Below, piece after piece: positions 55,969-64,000 of a DNA stretch of 64,000 nt. Each line of letters opens with the position of its first letter. Positions within the stretch are counted from its first letter, which is position 1. Source of the stretch: Chitinophagales bacterium (GTDB lineage Bacteria; Bacteroidota; Bacteroidia; Chitinophagales; Saprospiraceae); NCBI GenBank assembly GCA_013298845.1, contig JAAFJN010000010.1:75019-139018 (forward strand), given 5' to 3'. The translations under genes were made by a program, and so were the position numbers. Under the pieces are notes generated by a model, which saw only the letters and a list, made by a program, of their open reading frames with translations, had not been told where the DNA came from and made no database searches.

Positions 55969-58407
55969 TTACCGAATCAAGGTAACATCACCGCGCAGCA
56001 TAAACTTACGCCCCGGAACATGTTCCAATTCGGCCACAAACAAATACACCCCTTGGTTAGCGTCTTTGTTGCGGAAAGTTCCGTCCCAACCCGCTGAGCG
56101 GTCATTGGTAAAAGATGCTGTGCTTTCAAACACCAAATTTCCCCAGCGATCGTAAATACGCAGCCAGTTAATGGGCACCTGTTCTTTGCTAAACAACAAA
56201 AAACGCTCGTTGCCGCCCGTGGCATCTTCGGGGAAAAAGATATTGGGCGCGTACACCGAAGGTTGAATCACCACCTGAATGCTGTCGGTCGCCGTGCAAC
56301 CCTCGCTGTCGGTTACGGTCACCGTGTACCAAGTGGTTTCAAACGGCGTGACCGTAATTTGTGGGCAATCAGCGCAATTGGTAGAATCGGGAGACCACAC
56401 CGTAAAATCCACCATCCGCGAGGGCGTGGAACCCAATATAACCGTTTCGTAGGGCACAATGGGTTCGTCCAGGCGGATGTATTCGGCTTGTACCCCCAAA
56501 CTATCGGGTTGGCCAATAAATACATCAATCGGTAAGTTATAACAGCCCGTGGAGTCGCGCACGACCAATTTATAATCGCCCGATCGCAAGTTGTTGATGG
56601 TATTGTTGTACGAAAACGACTGGCCGTTATCAATCGAATATTGGTAAGGCTCCAAACCGCCGTAAGGCGCTCCAAAAGCCACCGAAGCATCGGCCAGGCC
56701 GTAACAAGAGGGCGGGGTAGTGGCGTACGGGAATTGCGGGGAATTAAAATTGGCAGTCAGGGTATCTTCCGAAAAATCGGTGCGGCGGCACACCCCCAAA
56801 TACCCCCGGGCCGTGTACAAACCCGGCGCGTAAGCCACCAAAAACGTATCCGGACCAAATTGTAACAGCGAATCGGCGTAATACCATTGTACCCCATCGA
56901 AACGCCCACTGGCCACGAGGGTATCCGGGCAAACGCCGTCTCCGATTAAATTCAGGGTGATATTGGGTTTGGCAACTTTACTAAAACCGCTGTAAAAACC
57001 ACCGAATCCGGCCGCGCCATTTCGGCCAAAATAAGCCACCTGAACGGCTCCCTGCGCGATGATACTGGCCGTTTCGGGGGGATTGTTAGACGAAAACAAA
57101 TTCAACCGGCGGTAGGTAACAAAATCGGGGTTGCCCTGCACCGCATCGGGGGCGCCAAGGGGTACGACCACGCCATCTACCCGAACGGTCACCACCGAAT
57201 CGCGCATCGCCACAATCATCAAGCCACCGTCGTATCTGATATTTCCGATGCGGTTGGGCTGGTAAATATTGTCCACGGCGTTGGGAATGGCGCAGGAAAT
57301 GGGCGGCACAAAAATCAATCCACCCGTTCGTTTTTCATCGTCGGTATTGGCCACGCCACCAATTACCTGGTACATATACGCCGGTTTGGAAGTGAGAATG
57401 TGCAGGTTTCCCGCCGCCGTAAATTGATTGGTGGGTACGGTAAAATGTTCTCCCGCCGCAAGGGTAGAGGAGGGGTTGCCATTGCCATTCAGAAAGACCT
57501 GCGTATTGTTTTCGTGGGCTACCACGTACGGTATTTCGATGATATTGCCGCCGTTTCCTTTGCACAAAATATACTCTGATCCCACCAGTTCGACGGGAAC
57601 AATTTGGTCCACGCCGATGTCGTTGGCGCCTTCGTTCACTGGTGCGCCCGTCCAGGAACCCACATTCACCGCAATGGGGTTGGAGGCCGTTAATAAAGAC
57701 CCAATCAGGCCATTGGGTGGCTGAATGGTGCCATTGGTGCCCAAATATTGCGAAAAAACGCAGGATTCGCCTTTTTGCAAGGTCAATTCAACGCCACCGG
57801 GAACTTGGGTATCCGTGCCATTAATCCGAAAGCGCACCCCGGTATCGTAATCGTTGAGTTTGATGACGGTATTATCTTCAAAAGACATAATCCCGATGAA
57901 ATTGGAACGCCCATTTCCCTGTGATACCCCCTGAATCATTTGGCCAGTCCGGAACGTAGTGCCCAACGCCGACAACCCCTTGCAGGTGAGGTCACACGCC
58001 TGGTATTCGGAACTACTGTGCGCTCGAAAATTGACGTAAAATTTCTTTTCCGCCTTGAGGACTAAGCCTTTGTTATTTAATGCGCGGTGCAGATCATCTT
58101 CGGTAACCAACGTGTAGGTGTCGTTGCTTGCACCGAGGTCGAACCGTTTGGGCGAACCGTTGGAAATGTTTAAAACCGACAAAACTGTGCCGTTGCTGGT
58201 TTCTACACTTACGGAAAAGGGCGTTTGTTCTGGCGTAGTGAGGTACAAAAACTGCGGCCCATATTCGCCCCGGGCGTGCATGGGAGGCACAAAATGTACA
58301 GAATCCAGTTGGGCAATGGCTTGAAATGGGGAGAAAACTAATAAAAAGAGGCCAATTATGCCCATTTTTTGGGCCAATTGAATATGTAAACGTGGGGTGA
58401 TGTTCAT
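55969..58407 (-). CDS. T9SS type B surface protein with IgGFc-binding-like N-terminal region
   Basis: 812 residues from the ATG at 58407, with a signal peptide (MGIIGLFLLVFSPFQAIAQ); an ATG at 58422 adds five residues and is the one placed 4 nt after a promoter box. Residues about 30-430 resemble the IgGFc-binding-protein N-terminal domain (FVNFRAHSSSEYQACDLTCKG-like, SVGSWTGAPVNEG, GVDQIVPVELVGSEYILCKGNG). A SprB-like repeat lies near 590-640 (PPSCYGLADASVAFGAPYGG). The C-terminal about 90 residues are a gliding-motility-type (CHU) sorting domain (FSKEQVPINWLRIYDRWGNLVFES), targeting to type IX secretion. Probable surface adhesin. Confidence 0.9.
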   Translation of the reverse strand: MNITPRLHIQLAQKMGIIGLFLLVFSPFQAIAQLDSVHFVPPMHARGEYGPQFLYLTTPEQTPFSVSVETSNGTVLSVLNISNGSPKRFDLGASNDTYTLVTEDDLHRALNNKGLVLKAEKKFYVNFRAHSSSEYQACDLTCKGLSALGTTFRTGQMIQGVSQGNGRSNFIGIMSFEDNTVIKLNDYDTGVRFRINGTDTQVPGGVELTLQKGESCVFSQYLGTNGTIQPPNGLIGSLLTASNPIAVNVGSWTGAPVNEGANDIGVDQIVPVELVGSEYILCKGNGGNIIEIPYVVAHENNTQVFLNGNGNPSSTLAAGEHFTVPTNQFTAAGNLHILTSKPAYMYQVIGGVANTDDEKRTGGLIFVPPISCAIPNAVDNIYQPNRIGNIRYDGGLMIVAMRDSVVTVRVDGVVVPLGAPDAVQGNPDFVTYRRLNLFSSNNPPETASIIAQGAVQVAYFGRNGAAGFGGFYSGFSKVAKPNITLNLIGDGVCPDTLVASGRFDGVQWYYADSLLQFGPDTFLVAYAPGLYTARGYLGVCRRTDFSEDTLTANFNSPQFPYATTPPSCYGLADASVAFGAPYGGLEPYQYSIDNGQSFSYNNTINNLRSGDYKLVVRDSTGCYNLPIDVFIGQPDSLGVQAEYIRLDEPIVPYETVILGSTPSRMVDFTVWSPDSTNCADCPQITVTPFETTWYTVTVTDSEGCTATDSIQVVIQPSVYAPNIFFPEDATGGNERFLLFSKEQVPINWLRIYDRWGNLVFESTASFTNDRSAGWDGTFRNKDANQGVYLFVAELEHVPGRKFMLRGDVTLIR

Positions 58408-58426
58408 GGGTGTAATTATCATTTTG

Positions 58427-58434
58427 CAAATGTA
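58427..58434 (-). promoter_or_regulatory. -7 box 4 nt before the ATG at 58422
   Basis: Minus-strand TACATTTG (plus CAAATGTA). Four nt from the upstream ATG of the surface-protein gene, or 19 nt from the ATG at 58407. No -33 triplet. Confidence 0.45.
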
Positions 58435-58568
58435 GGGGGGAATTGCGAAAATATGGTTGCATGGACGACCGGTCGCCCCTACGTTATGATTGTGTTAAAA
58501 TTAATATAAATAAGCGGCGTATCTCTCTATTCACCCGTTCTTTCCCCAAACAATTAAATAATTATTTT

Positions 58569-59309
58569 ATGAAAAAACAATGCACCATTCTAGCCTTATT
58601 GGCGCTGAATTTTCACGCTTTTGCGCAAAAAAACATTTTAAAAGACACCATTGATAACCGTAAATACCGCAACGAAATTGGCATTGATGTACAAGGTATT
58701 TTTGCCGGTAATATTGGCGGTTCCTTTATGTACAAAAAACGAACCGGCGACAAAAAACTAATCGCAGTAACGTATTCCGATAACCTGCGTTTTTCGGGCA
58801 GTTTAAGCGGCTACTACTACAATAACTCCGTAGATGCGCCTGAGTATTACCAGGTGAACGACAATTACCAAGTTATCATAGCCGCCCCCGATGACAGACA
58901 CCGGCAAAATCTCTACGTGGGAGTAGGGAAGGAGCGGATTTATTTTTACGGGCGGTTCGGGGCCTATTATGGCGTGGACGCAATTGGAGCATTCAACTAT
59001 TCAGCAGACAAAAACCGGTATTGGCAAACGTCGAGTGTCATCGCGGATTTACCCGTTCGCCAAACCAATATTAGTGTCGGAGCCGCGCCCTTCGCCGGGA
59101 TTAAATACCGAATTACCAACCGGCTCAGCCTCTCCGCCGAATGCAATTATTTCCTTGGATACGCCTTAGGACGGGTTAAAATTGGGGATAAAAAAAGTAA
59201 CCAGGCCAGTAACCAAGACCCATTTATTTTTTATACCCACTCGATCAACCACTCGTTTAATCCGCTGCGGTTTGTTACGTTGAATTATCATTTTAAACGG
59301 TATAGATAG
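58569..59309 (+). CDS. Hypothetical exported beta-strand-rich protein
   Basis: 246 residues from the ATG at 58569, giving a signal peptide (CTILALLALNFHAFAQK). The mature part alternates amphipathic strands (NEIGIDVQGIFAGNIGGSFMYKK, RIYFYGRFGAYYGVDAIGAF, LPFAGIKYRITNRLSLSAE-like) and ends in VTLNYHFKRYR, a pattern of small outer-membrane beta barrels. No family recognised; location inferred. The 58408-58568 gap shows no other element. Confidence 0.75.
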   Translation: MKKQCTILALLALNFHAFAQKNILKDTIDNRKYRNEIGIDVQGIFAGNIGGSFMYKKRTGDKKLIAVTYSDNLRFSGSLSGYYYNNSVDAPEYYQVNDNYQVIIAAPDDRHRQNLYVGVGKERIYFYGRFGAYYGVDAIGAFNYSADKNRYWQTSSVIADLPVRQTNISVGAAPFAGIKYRITNRLSLSAECNYFLGYALGRVKIGDKKSNQASNQDPFIFYTHSINHSFNPLRFVTLNYHFKRYR

Positions 59310-59323
59310 ATTTGTTTTTTCCT

Positions 59324-59381
59324 GCTCCCCTCCGTTTCGTTTTCGTTGAGGCGTGTAAAACGCCTCGCTACGGAGGGGAGC
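59324..59381. terminator. Hairpin between convergent genes
   Basis: Outer arms GCTCCCCTCCGT (59324-59335) and its complement (59370-59381) enclose an inner stem GAGGCGT/ACGCCTC (59348-59354 with 59360-59366). Likely bidirectional terminator. Confidence 0.65.
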
Positions 59382-59403
59382 GGAATATGGTAATTCGCTG
59401 TTA

Positions 59404-59862
59404 TCAATAATCAACAAATTCAGTTACCATTGGATATACCTTCATAACCGTATCAACGGATCGCCTTATCTTGATTTTCAGTTGAATACACCCACTTACA
59501 GGATAATTACACTCGTTTTTTAAGTAATAATAAACGGTATAGTACTCTGGATTGCCTTTGTCCATTCTACTGGGTGTTCCAAAAAGTGCAAAAATCTGAC
59601 TTTTTGACATGCCCTTTAGACAGGAATTGGCATTTTCCCTAAACATACGGATGCTTTCTTTTCTCAGGGCAGTATCCGACCTGATTCCATACACATTGCG
59701 ATTTACCAATACCCAGTTATCTTTAATGAATCCCATAAAGGGACTACATTGATCAACCGGGATTGGTGTGACCGGTACTTTGGGGGAATGCTTATGACAA
59801 GCAGTAATAATGAAAATTCCAGAAAAAAATATTACGAAATGAAAAATCAGATTTTTGAACAT
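59404..59862 (-). CDS. Hypothetical lipoprotein, BamE/SmpA-like fold possible
   Basis: 152 residues with lipobox GIFIITAC (C22). GMSKSQIFALFGTPSRMDKGNPEYYTVYYYL has the (G)MTxxQVxxLLGxPxxxx...WxY arrangement seen in BamE/OmlA-like domains, and four cysteines (QCSPFM, SCLKG, NECNYP, SGCIQL) follow. Likely periplasmic or outer-membrane-attached. No family name assigned. The gap 59863-60094 shows nothing recognisable. Confidence 0.7.
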   Translation of the reverse strand: MFKNLIFHFVIFFSGIFIITACHKHSPKVPVTPIPVDQCSPFMGFIKDNWVLVNRNVYGIRSDTALRKESIRMFRENANSCLKGMSKSQIFALFGTPSRMDKGNPEYYTVYYYLKNECNYPVSGCIQLKIKIRRSVDTVMKVYPMVTEFVDY

Positions 59863-60094
59863 AGAGTAGGGGAGTGGGTTTTCAAAATTCCGCTTAGTAT
59901 GAAATTGTAACTTTCTTTCTAAACGTCCTCTTTTGAAAGAAAGAACAAAATGGTTAGTTCACAAAGATACCAAATTAATTTCAATCTCCAAATCAACTTT
60001 CAATGCTGCGTTAAATCCCCAAATACGTTCTGGCGGCGTTTTTAATGCCTCTATTTAACATAATATAAATTATGGAAAAAATTACGGGCCTTTT

Positions 60095-60877
60095 TTAGCC
60101 CAAAAGACTCGCCGGCAACATCAGTAACAACGGCAAGGCGCGATTATAATTTACGGAGTCATAGTCCAAACCAATGTGCACGTTTTTGTAATAATCGGCT
60201 AAATAAGTGTGATAATAACGCTCAGACTGTATAAACCAGGCATTTTCGCCCAAAACGGACGCCAAAAACCATTTTTCCAATAACCGCGACATCCGGCCAT
60301 TCCCGTCCTCAAATGGGTGTATTTTCAGAAAAACCAGGTGTATCATGGACGCAAAATAAAATTTGGTAGCAAAATCTAATTCCTCTGCGTTATTTAACAT
60401 AATATCAATGTCGTGGAACAATTTGTTAAATTCACGTTCCACGATCGCCGGGTCTGCCGCAACGTACTCAATTCGGCCTTCTTTGTCAATAATTACTTCG
60501 TGGTTTTTACGAATTTTCCCGCGTGAATTGGCGCGCAATAAATTGGCACTCAATAGTTTATGGGCTTTGAATAAATTTTTGGCATTTAGTTCGTTTTCGC
60601 GAGCAAATTGATACGCTTTGAATAAATCATCCGTCTTACGGGTGTAATCGGCGGTAAAAGATACTTTGTAAAAACGATGCTTGAGGTAAGAATCCAACTC
60701 AATCCCCTCCCCTTCTATTTTTGACGAAAAAACGGCAGATACCGAGGTGTAAAACCCAAAATAATCATTCGTAAATTCTACAACGGGCTTTACAGGTAAA
60801 TGGGCATCTAAACGAACCGGAAGTTCGGATTTGTACCGATCCAATACGGTTTGAGGCACAAGAATCAAATCTAACAT
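60095..60877 (-). CDS. Fic-domain protein with N-terminal inhibitory helix
   Basis: 260 residues from the ATG at 60877; a start at 60895 would include the promoter box. The Fic core is complete: H187-P-F-E-D-G-N-G-R195-MSR. An inhibitory motif S-x3-E-G is present at S51-E55-G56 (FSSKIEGEG), so this is a class II (N-terminally self-inhibited) Fic AMP-transferase. Fic enzymes transfer AMP or other groups to target hydroxyls. No antitoxin gene is adjacent, consistent with in-cis inhibition. Target unknown. Confidence 0.92.
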   Translation of the reverse strand: MLDLILVPQTVLDRYKSELPVRLDAHLPVKPVVEFTNDYFGFYTSVSAVFSSKIEGEGIELDSYLKHRFYKVSFTADYTRKTDDLFKAYQFARENELNAKNLFKAHKLLSANLLRANSRGKIRKNHEVIIDKEGRIEYVAADPAIVEREFNKLFHDIDIMLNNAEELDFATKFYFASMIHLVFLKIHPFEDGNGRMSRLLEKWFLASVLGENAWFIQSERYYHTYLADYYKNVHIGLDYDSVNYNRALPLLLMLPASLLG

Positions 60878-60881
60878 TGCA

Positions 60882-60910
60882 CAAATGTAAGGCACTTATT
60901 GAAAAAACAA
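60882..60910 (-). promoter_or_regulatory. Fic promoter, predicted leaderless
   Basis: Minus-strand TACATTTG (plus CAAATGTA 60882-60889), 4 nt before the ATG; TTG -33 (plus CAA 60908-60910) 18 nt upstream. Interleaves with the divergent promoter 60899-60928. Confidence 0.6.
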
Positions 60911-60928
60911 GCCCCTACCCTATCTTTG
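60899..60928 (+). promoter_or_regulatory. Promoter of the DUF3299-like gene, predicted leaderless
   Basis: TTG (60899-60901) and TATCTTTG (60921-60928) with 19-nt spacing, 4 nt before the ATG at 60933. Confidence 0.7.
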
Positions 60929-60932
60929 CCCA

Positions 60933-61559
60933 ATGAAAAAATACCTGTTGGCTTCTCTGGCAACTGTTTTTGCCATTTTATTGCTCCGAAACCCCATCGC
61001 CAGCCTCATTGAAGCCCGTACGCGCGAAAAATCCGTCGAAATTAGTGGAAAAGATACCGCTATGGCCTCTTTAAACCCCGTGGAAGAGGATTCTTTTTGG
61101 CTGCACGATAACGTGGAAATTTTTAATAAAATTGACTCTCCCCTATTATACCAGTCCCTTTTGGCCATGGACAGCACTGGCCCGGCTCAAAAAATCAGTT
61201 GGGATAACCTCAAAGACGTCAAATTTACCCCCAAATACGTCAAAGAATACGGTCAAAACATCGATTTTCCCGTTTTTGGAAAAAAAGTAAAAGCCCTCGA
61301 CGGAAAAAAAGTGGTCATCAGCGGGTACATCATTCCCCTCGATTCGGGGGGCTTTTACGCCCTGAGCCGCAACCCGTTTAAATCGTGTTTTTTCTGCGGC
61401 GGTGCTGGCCCGGAATCTATCGTGGGTATCATCTTTGCGGCCCCGCCCAAACGGTATAAAACGGACGATTACCTGAGTTTTGAGGGCATTTTCCGCCTCA
61501 ACGACAATGATTTAGAGAAACTCATGTACCAACTTTACGCCGCTAAGGAAATAAAATGA
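60933..61559 (+). CDS. DUF3299-like protein
   Basis: 208 residues with an N-terminal membrane anchor or signal (YLLASLATVFAILLL). The core KKVVISGYIIPLDSGGFYALSRNPFKSCFFCGGAGPESIVGI matches DUF3299-like proteins of Bacteroidota, with a CxxC (C-F-F-C) that may bind metal. Proteins of this group may be tied to copper or haem-related membrane biology, but this is weak. Its last 4 nt overlap the next start (ATGA). Confidence 0.78.
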   Translation: MKKYLLASLATVFAILLLRNPIASLIEARTREKSVEISGKDTAMASLNPVEEDSFWLHDNVEIFNKIDSPLLYQSLLAMDSTGPAQKISWDNLKDVKFTPKYVKEYGQNIDFPVFGKKVKALDGKKVVISGYIIPLDSGGFYALSRNPFKSCFFCGGAGPESIVGIIFAAPPKRYKTDDYLSFEGIFRLNDNDLEKLMYQLYAAKEIK

Positions 61560-62923
61560 GCACTACCGTCATATACGTACATTTACCCGAAGCCCTGCGC
61601 GCCTTCTTGCCGCGCATTCGTTACGTATTTGATTTTATAACCGCTCACCCGTGCACCAATAAAATTTCGTTTGTGCTTGAACGCCCAGCGGAGGGCATTT
61701 TTACCACTTTGTATTATGGTGGCTCACCATCGGAGTCCGGCGGACTGCACGTGCCCTGTGACAGGGCCATTATCAGTGCTTCGCCTGAACAACAACCAAC
61801 TTATCACGCGGTGACTGCGCGTTGGGAGCATCAAATGGTGTACGGAGTAAGTTCCGGCACGAATACCACTCCAACGGACTTTTTTGGGCAAAACACGTTT
61901 GGTTTTGATTGGATTTCGACGTTGTTTTTTCATTTGAGCCGAATCGAAGAATACGCTCCAACCACTGTGGACGACATTGGATTAATGCCTTCGGCACAAT
62001 TATGGATCGTGCGCAATGGTTTGGAAAAAATTCCGGTCGCCGACCGTTTGGTGTGCGCGCTGTCGGCGGTATTTACAGGGACTTTTCGCGAAGTGCCAAC
62101 GGAGGTATGGACCTCGCACGATTTGGATACCTTGCGGGTATTTGGCGAGGGATTTAACTTGTTGCGGTACTTGGGCGGCACAGCCTGGCGGTATCGGAAA
62201 ATAACTTTTTGGCCCCAAATTGTCGCCGACTACGCAGCCGTGAAATGGAAAAACCTGAATGATCCGGCGGATAATTTTGACGTGTTGTTGCGCCTCAAAA
62301 CCACCGGAACCAAAACCCTGTATTTTGGCGGAGGTCGTCACCGGCCGCAGGATATTTTCCCACCGTTGTGCAGTGCCAGAATGTTGCAAATTCGACTTTT
62401 AGCCCAGGAAATGGGTTATCGTTTTGGTTTTCACCCGGGTTTTAGTACTTGGAAAAACGCCGAAACCTGGGAACAGGAGTGGCGCGAAGTGGGGCTTTTT
62501 ACCGGCGAACCACCCTCCCACTCCCGGCAACATTACCTGCGGTTTGCCTTTCCGGAAACAGCCGATATTTTGGAAAAAAACGGGATTAATACCGATAGTT
62601 CATTGGGTTTTAGGGATAATATTGGGTTTCGCTGCGGTACGGGTTTTTCGTTTCATTTGTACCATTTTGCCGAAGAACGGCCCTATTCCTGGACCGAAGA
62701 ACCGTTGATATTAATGGACATCGGACTACTTCGCGCCGGACGGTACCATTTGCCCACTATTATGCGGTTATCAAACGATTTTATTGGGCAAAATACCCAC
62801 AATACCCGCTTGTTACTCAACTTCCACAACTCGTATTTTTACGAGCCGGAACTGGCCAAGATTCCACTATTGCAGTTGTATAGTCAACTATTGCAAAAAG
62901 AAGTAAAACTTTTACGCGATTAA
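61556..62923 (+). CDS. Polysaccharide-deacetylase-like protein with DUF7033-type N-terminal region
   Basis: 455 residues. WTSHDLDTLRVFGEGFNLL has the D-x-D-like start of a NodB/deacetylase domain (HD-L-D), followed by FGFHPGFSTWKNAE with a His and a long C-terminal barrel-like part (FRDNIGFRCGTGFSFHLYHF). The N-terminal about 130 residues (PRIRYVFDFITAHP ... FGFDWISTLFFHLSRIEEY) look like the DUF7033 module. No signal peptide. ATGA-coupled to the DUF3299-like gene. Enzyme activity and substrate not shown. Confidence 0.75.
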   Translation: MSTTVIYVHLPEALRAFLPRIRYVFDFITAHPCTNKISFVLERPAEGIFTTLYYGGSPSESGGLHVPCDRAIISASPEQQPTYHAVTARWEHQMVYGVSSGTNTTPTDFFGQNTFGFDWISTLFFHLSRIEEYAPTTVDDIGLMPSAQLWIVRNGLEKIPVADRLVCALSAVFTGTFREVPTEVWTSHDLDTLRVFGEGFNLLRYLGGTAWRYRKITFWPQIVADYAAVKWKNLNDPADNFDVLLRLKTTGTKTLYFGGGRHRPQDIFPPLCSARMLQIRLLAQEMGYRFGFHPGFSTWKNAETWEQEWREVGLFTGEPPSHSRQHYLRFAFPETADILEKNGINTDSSLGFRDNIGFRCGTGFSFHLYHFAEERPYSWTEEPLILMDIGLLRAGRYHLPTIMRLSNDFIGQNTHNTRLLLNFHNSYFYEPELAKIPLLQLYSQLLQKEVKLLRD

Positions 62924-62924
62924 G

Positions 62925-62956
62925 TTGTAGTTAATGCAGTAGAAGATTTACTTTTG
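62925..62956 (+). promoter_or_regulatory. Promoter of the TetR-like gene
   Basis: TTG (62925-62927) and TACTTTTG (62949-62956), 21-nt spacing, 10 nt before the ATG at 62967. Confidence 0.6.
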
Positions 62957-62966
62957 CGCAAGAATT

Positions 62967-63647
62967 ATGGAATTTCAGATCAAAATTAACACAAACGATC
63001 AGTTGGCACACCGTGACCCGGAAGATACTGTTTTGGGTAGAAATATTGTGCGCAGCGGTCTGCTATTAATGTACGAGTTGGGTTTCGAACATTTTACGTT
63101 CAAAAAACTAGCCACGGAAATTAACACAACCGAAGCCAGTATTTATCGGTATTTTGAAAATAAACACCGCCTCCTTTTGTACTTGCTGACCTGGTATTGG
63201 AATTACATGGAATATTTGGTGGTCTTCAGTTTGCAAAACCTGAACGATCCTGAATTAAAAATCAAAAAAATCATCAACCTGCTGATCAACGACTTGCCTC
63301 AGGATCTGGATAGTTCCGGGCTGGACAAAAAAGCGTTGCACCATATCGTGGTGAATGAAAGCAGTAAAGTGTATTTGGTAAAAGAAGTAGAAGAAATTAA
63401 TCAGGTACACTTGTTCAAGCCATACAAGGATCTGTGTGCCCGCATTGCCGGTATCTTTCAGGAGTATGCGCCGGATTACCCATTTCCGCGCTCGTTGAGC
63501 AGCACTTTACTCGAAATGTCGCATTTCCAGTACTACTTTATGCTGCATTTACCTTCTCTTACCGATTTTGGAAAAGATAAAGACCCACAAAGTATCGCCC
63601 GTTTCCTGGAGCACCTTATCTTTACGACCTTAAAAAATAAAGGTTAG
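62967..63647 (+). CDS. TetR/AcrR-family transcriptional regulator
   Basis: 226 residues. N-terminal helix-turn-helix (GLLLMYELGFEHFTFKKLATEINTTEASIYRYFENKHRLLLYLLTWYW) fits TetR, with the recognition helix ending in IYRYFENKHRLL. The C-terminal ligand domain is not diagnostic. Target genes unknown; the DUF721 gene follows with a 1-nt overlap. Confidence 0.9.
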   Translation: MEFQIKINTNDQLAHRDPEDTVLGRNIVRSGLLLMYELGFEHFTFKKLATEINTTEASIYRYFENKHRLLLYLLTWYWNYMEYLVVFSLQNLNDPELKIKKIINLLINDLPQDLDSSGLDKKALHHIVVNESSKVYLVKEVEEINQVHLFKPYKDLCARIAGIFQEYAPDYPFPRSLSSTLLEMSHFQYYFMLHLPSLTDFGKDKDPQSIARFLEHLIFTTLKNKG

Positions 63648-63937
63648 TGCGTAAAAAAAATGATGTCACTTTAGCCGAGGCCATGCAGGCCATGCTAAAA
63701 GAGTTTGATTTAAAATCCCGTTTCGACGAAACGAGGGTACAAACGCTTTGGGGTAAATTGATGGGCAAAACCATTGCTACCTACACTACCCGTATTTACG
63801 TGCACAAAAACGTGCTACACCTTACTATTGTGTCCGCTCCCCTCAAACAAGAGTTGTCCTTTGCTAAAGATAAAATTAAGCATCTGATTAACGAGGAAAT
63901 GGGCGAACAGTACATTAAAGAAGTTGTTATAAACTAA
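63647..63937 (+). CDS. DUF721 (DciA-like) small protein
   Basis: 96 residues from a GTG start at 63647 that overlaps the preceding TAG by one base; ATG triplets nearby are out of frame. DEVTRVQTLWGKLMGKTIATYTTRIYVHKNVLHLTIVSAPLKQELSF-like region (LWGKLMGKTI, HLTIVSAPLKQEL) is the DUF721 core, related to DciA, the helicase loader. Role here unknown. Confidence 0.85.
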   Translation: MRKKNDVTLAEAMQAMLKEFDLKSRFDETRVQTLWGKLMGKTIATYTTRIYVHKNVLHLTIVSAPLKQELSFAKDKIKHLINEEMGEQYIKEVVIN

Positions 63938-64000
63938 CCTGTGCAGCCGCGATGTCCGCGCTGTTTTCACAAAAATTCTTTCAATCAATAATGGATCAAT

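Noticed and set aside
1-64000. tRNA or rRNA genes
   Set aside because: All intergenic gaps were read for cloverleaf T-loop words and rRNA-like stretches; none convincing. A tRNAscan-SE/Infernal run would be decisive.

Overview
The window looks like a chromosomal segment of a Bacteroidota bacterium, most likely a Saprospiraceae / Haliscomenobacter-like lineage. The phylum rests on sequence features: a SusC/SusD pair, type IX secretion sorting domains (type A and the gliding-motility type B), a folK-deoxynucleoside kinase pair, mqnD of the futalosine menaquinone route, many promoters of the Bacteroidota form TTG-N18-21-TAnnTTTG, and almost no Shine-Dalgarno sequences. The family-level guess is inference (a XisH/XisI pair, a long FG-GAP/UnbV protein, many T9SS products).

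Layout. 1-3.5 kb: a truncated MFS permease and a GH95 fucosidase. 3.5-5.2 kb: a small nuclease-like cluster (Uma2, XisH, XisI). 5.2-8.0 kb: a propeller-phosphoesterase and mscL. 8.1-11.2 kb: a three-gene cassette (DUF5690 permease, TIGR03364-type FAD oxidoreductase, phosphonatase-like HAD) that reads as a phosphonate catabolic operon. 11.5-18.4 kb: SusC, SusD and a second TonB-dependent receptor. 18.4-29.5 kb: mostly housekeeping (mqnD, RluA-type synthase, coaD, ffh, folK, dNK, ruvB) with CotH, a GT39 glycosyltransferase and two repeat-rich gaps. 30.0-35.3 kb: a visibly AT-rich accessory island. 35.4-38.0 kb: an AAA+/TPR pair. 38.0-47 kb: acyltransferase, subtilase, a 162-bp MITE-like element, RlmI-like methylase, BNR protein, SDR and others. 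47.1-51.2 kb: a secreted PDZ protein, an amino-sugar aminotransferase/dehydratase pair and a gamma-carbonic-anhydrase-like protein. 51.3-59.9 kb: a giant FG-GAP/UnbV lipoprotein, PAP2, a methyltransferase and a T9SS type B surface protein. 60-64 kb: Fic, a DUF3299-like protein with a deacetylase-like partner, TetR and DUF721.

The best candidate for an undescribed system is at 30074-34456. An 892-residue protein (N-terminal Cys/His cluster, coiled coil, long HEAT-like helical body) is translationally coupled (ATGA) to a 500-residue protein with a C-terminal PD-(D/E)xK-type signature. The operon has its own near-ideal promoter. Just upstream lies a separate unit of about 93 nt with its own promoter and a textbook intrinsic terminator (a small RNA, or an mRNA for a 17-residue peptide). 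Next to it is a nucleotidyltransferase/small-protein pair bracketed by imperfect 44-bp direct repeats. Composition, coupling and neighbours suggest a defence or genome-conflict island; the function is inferred, not shown.

A second theme is promoter placement. In four cases exactly four bases separate the TAnnTTTG box from an ATG, which would make the mRNAs leaderless. Two of the promoters bearing these boxes (Fic and the DUF3299-like gene) are divergent and interleaved within 55 bp. No rRNA, tRNA or CRISPR array was seen.
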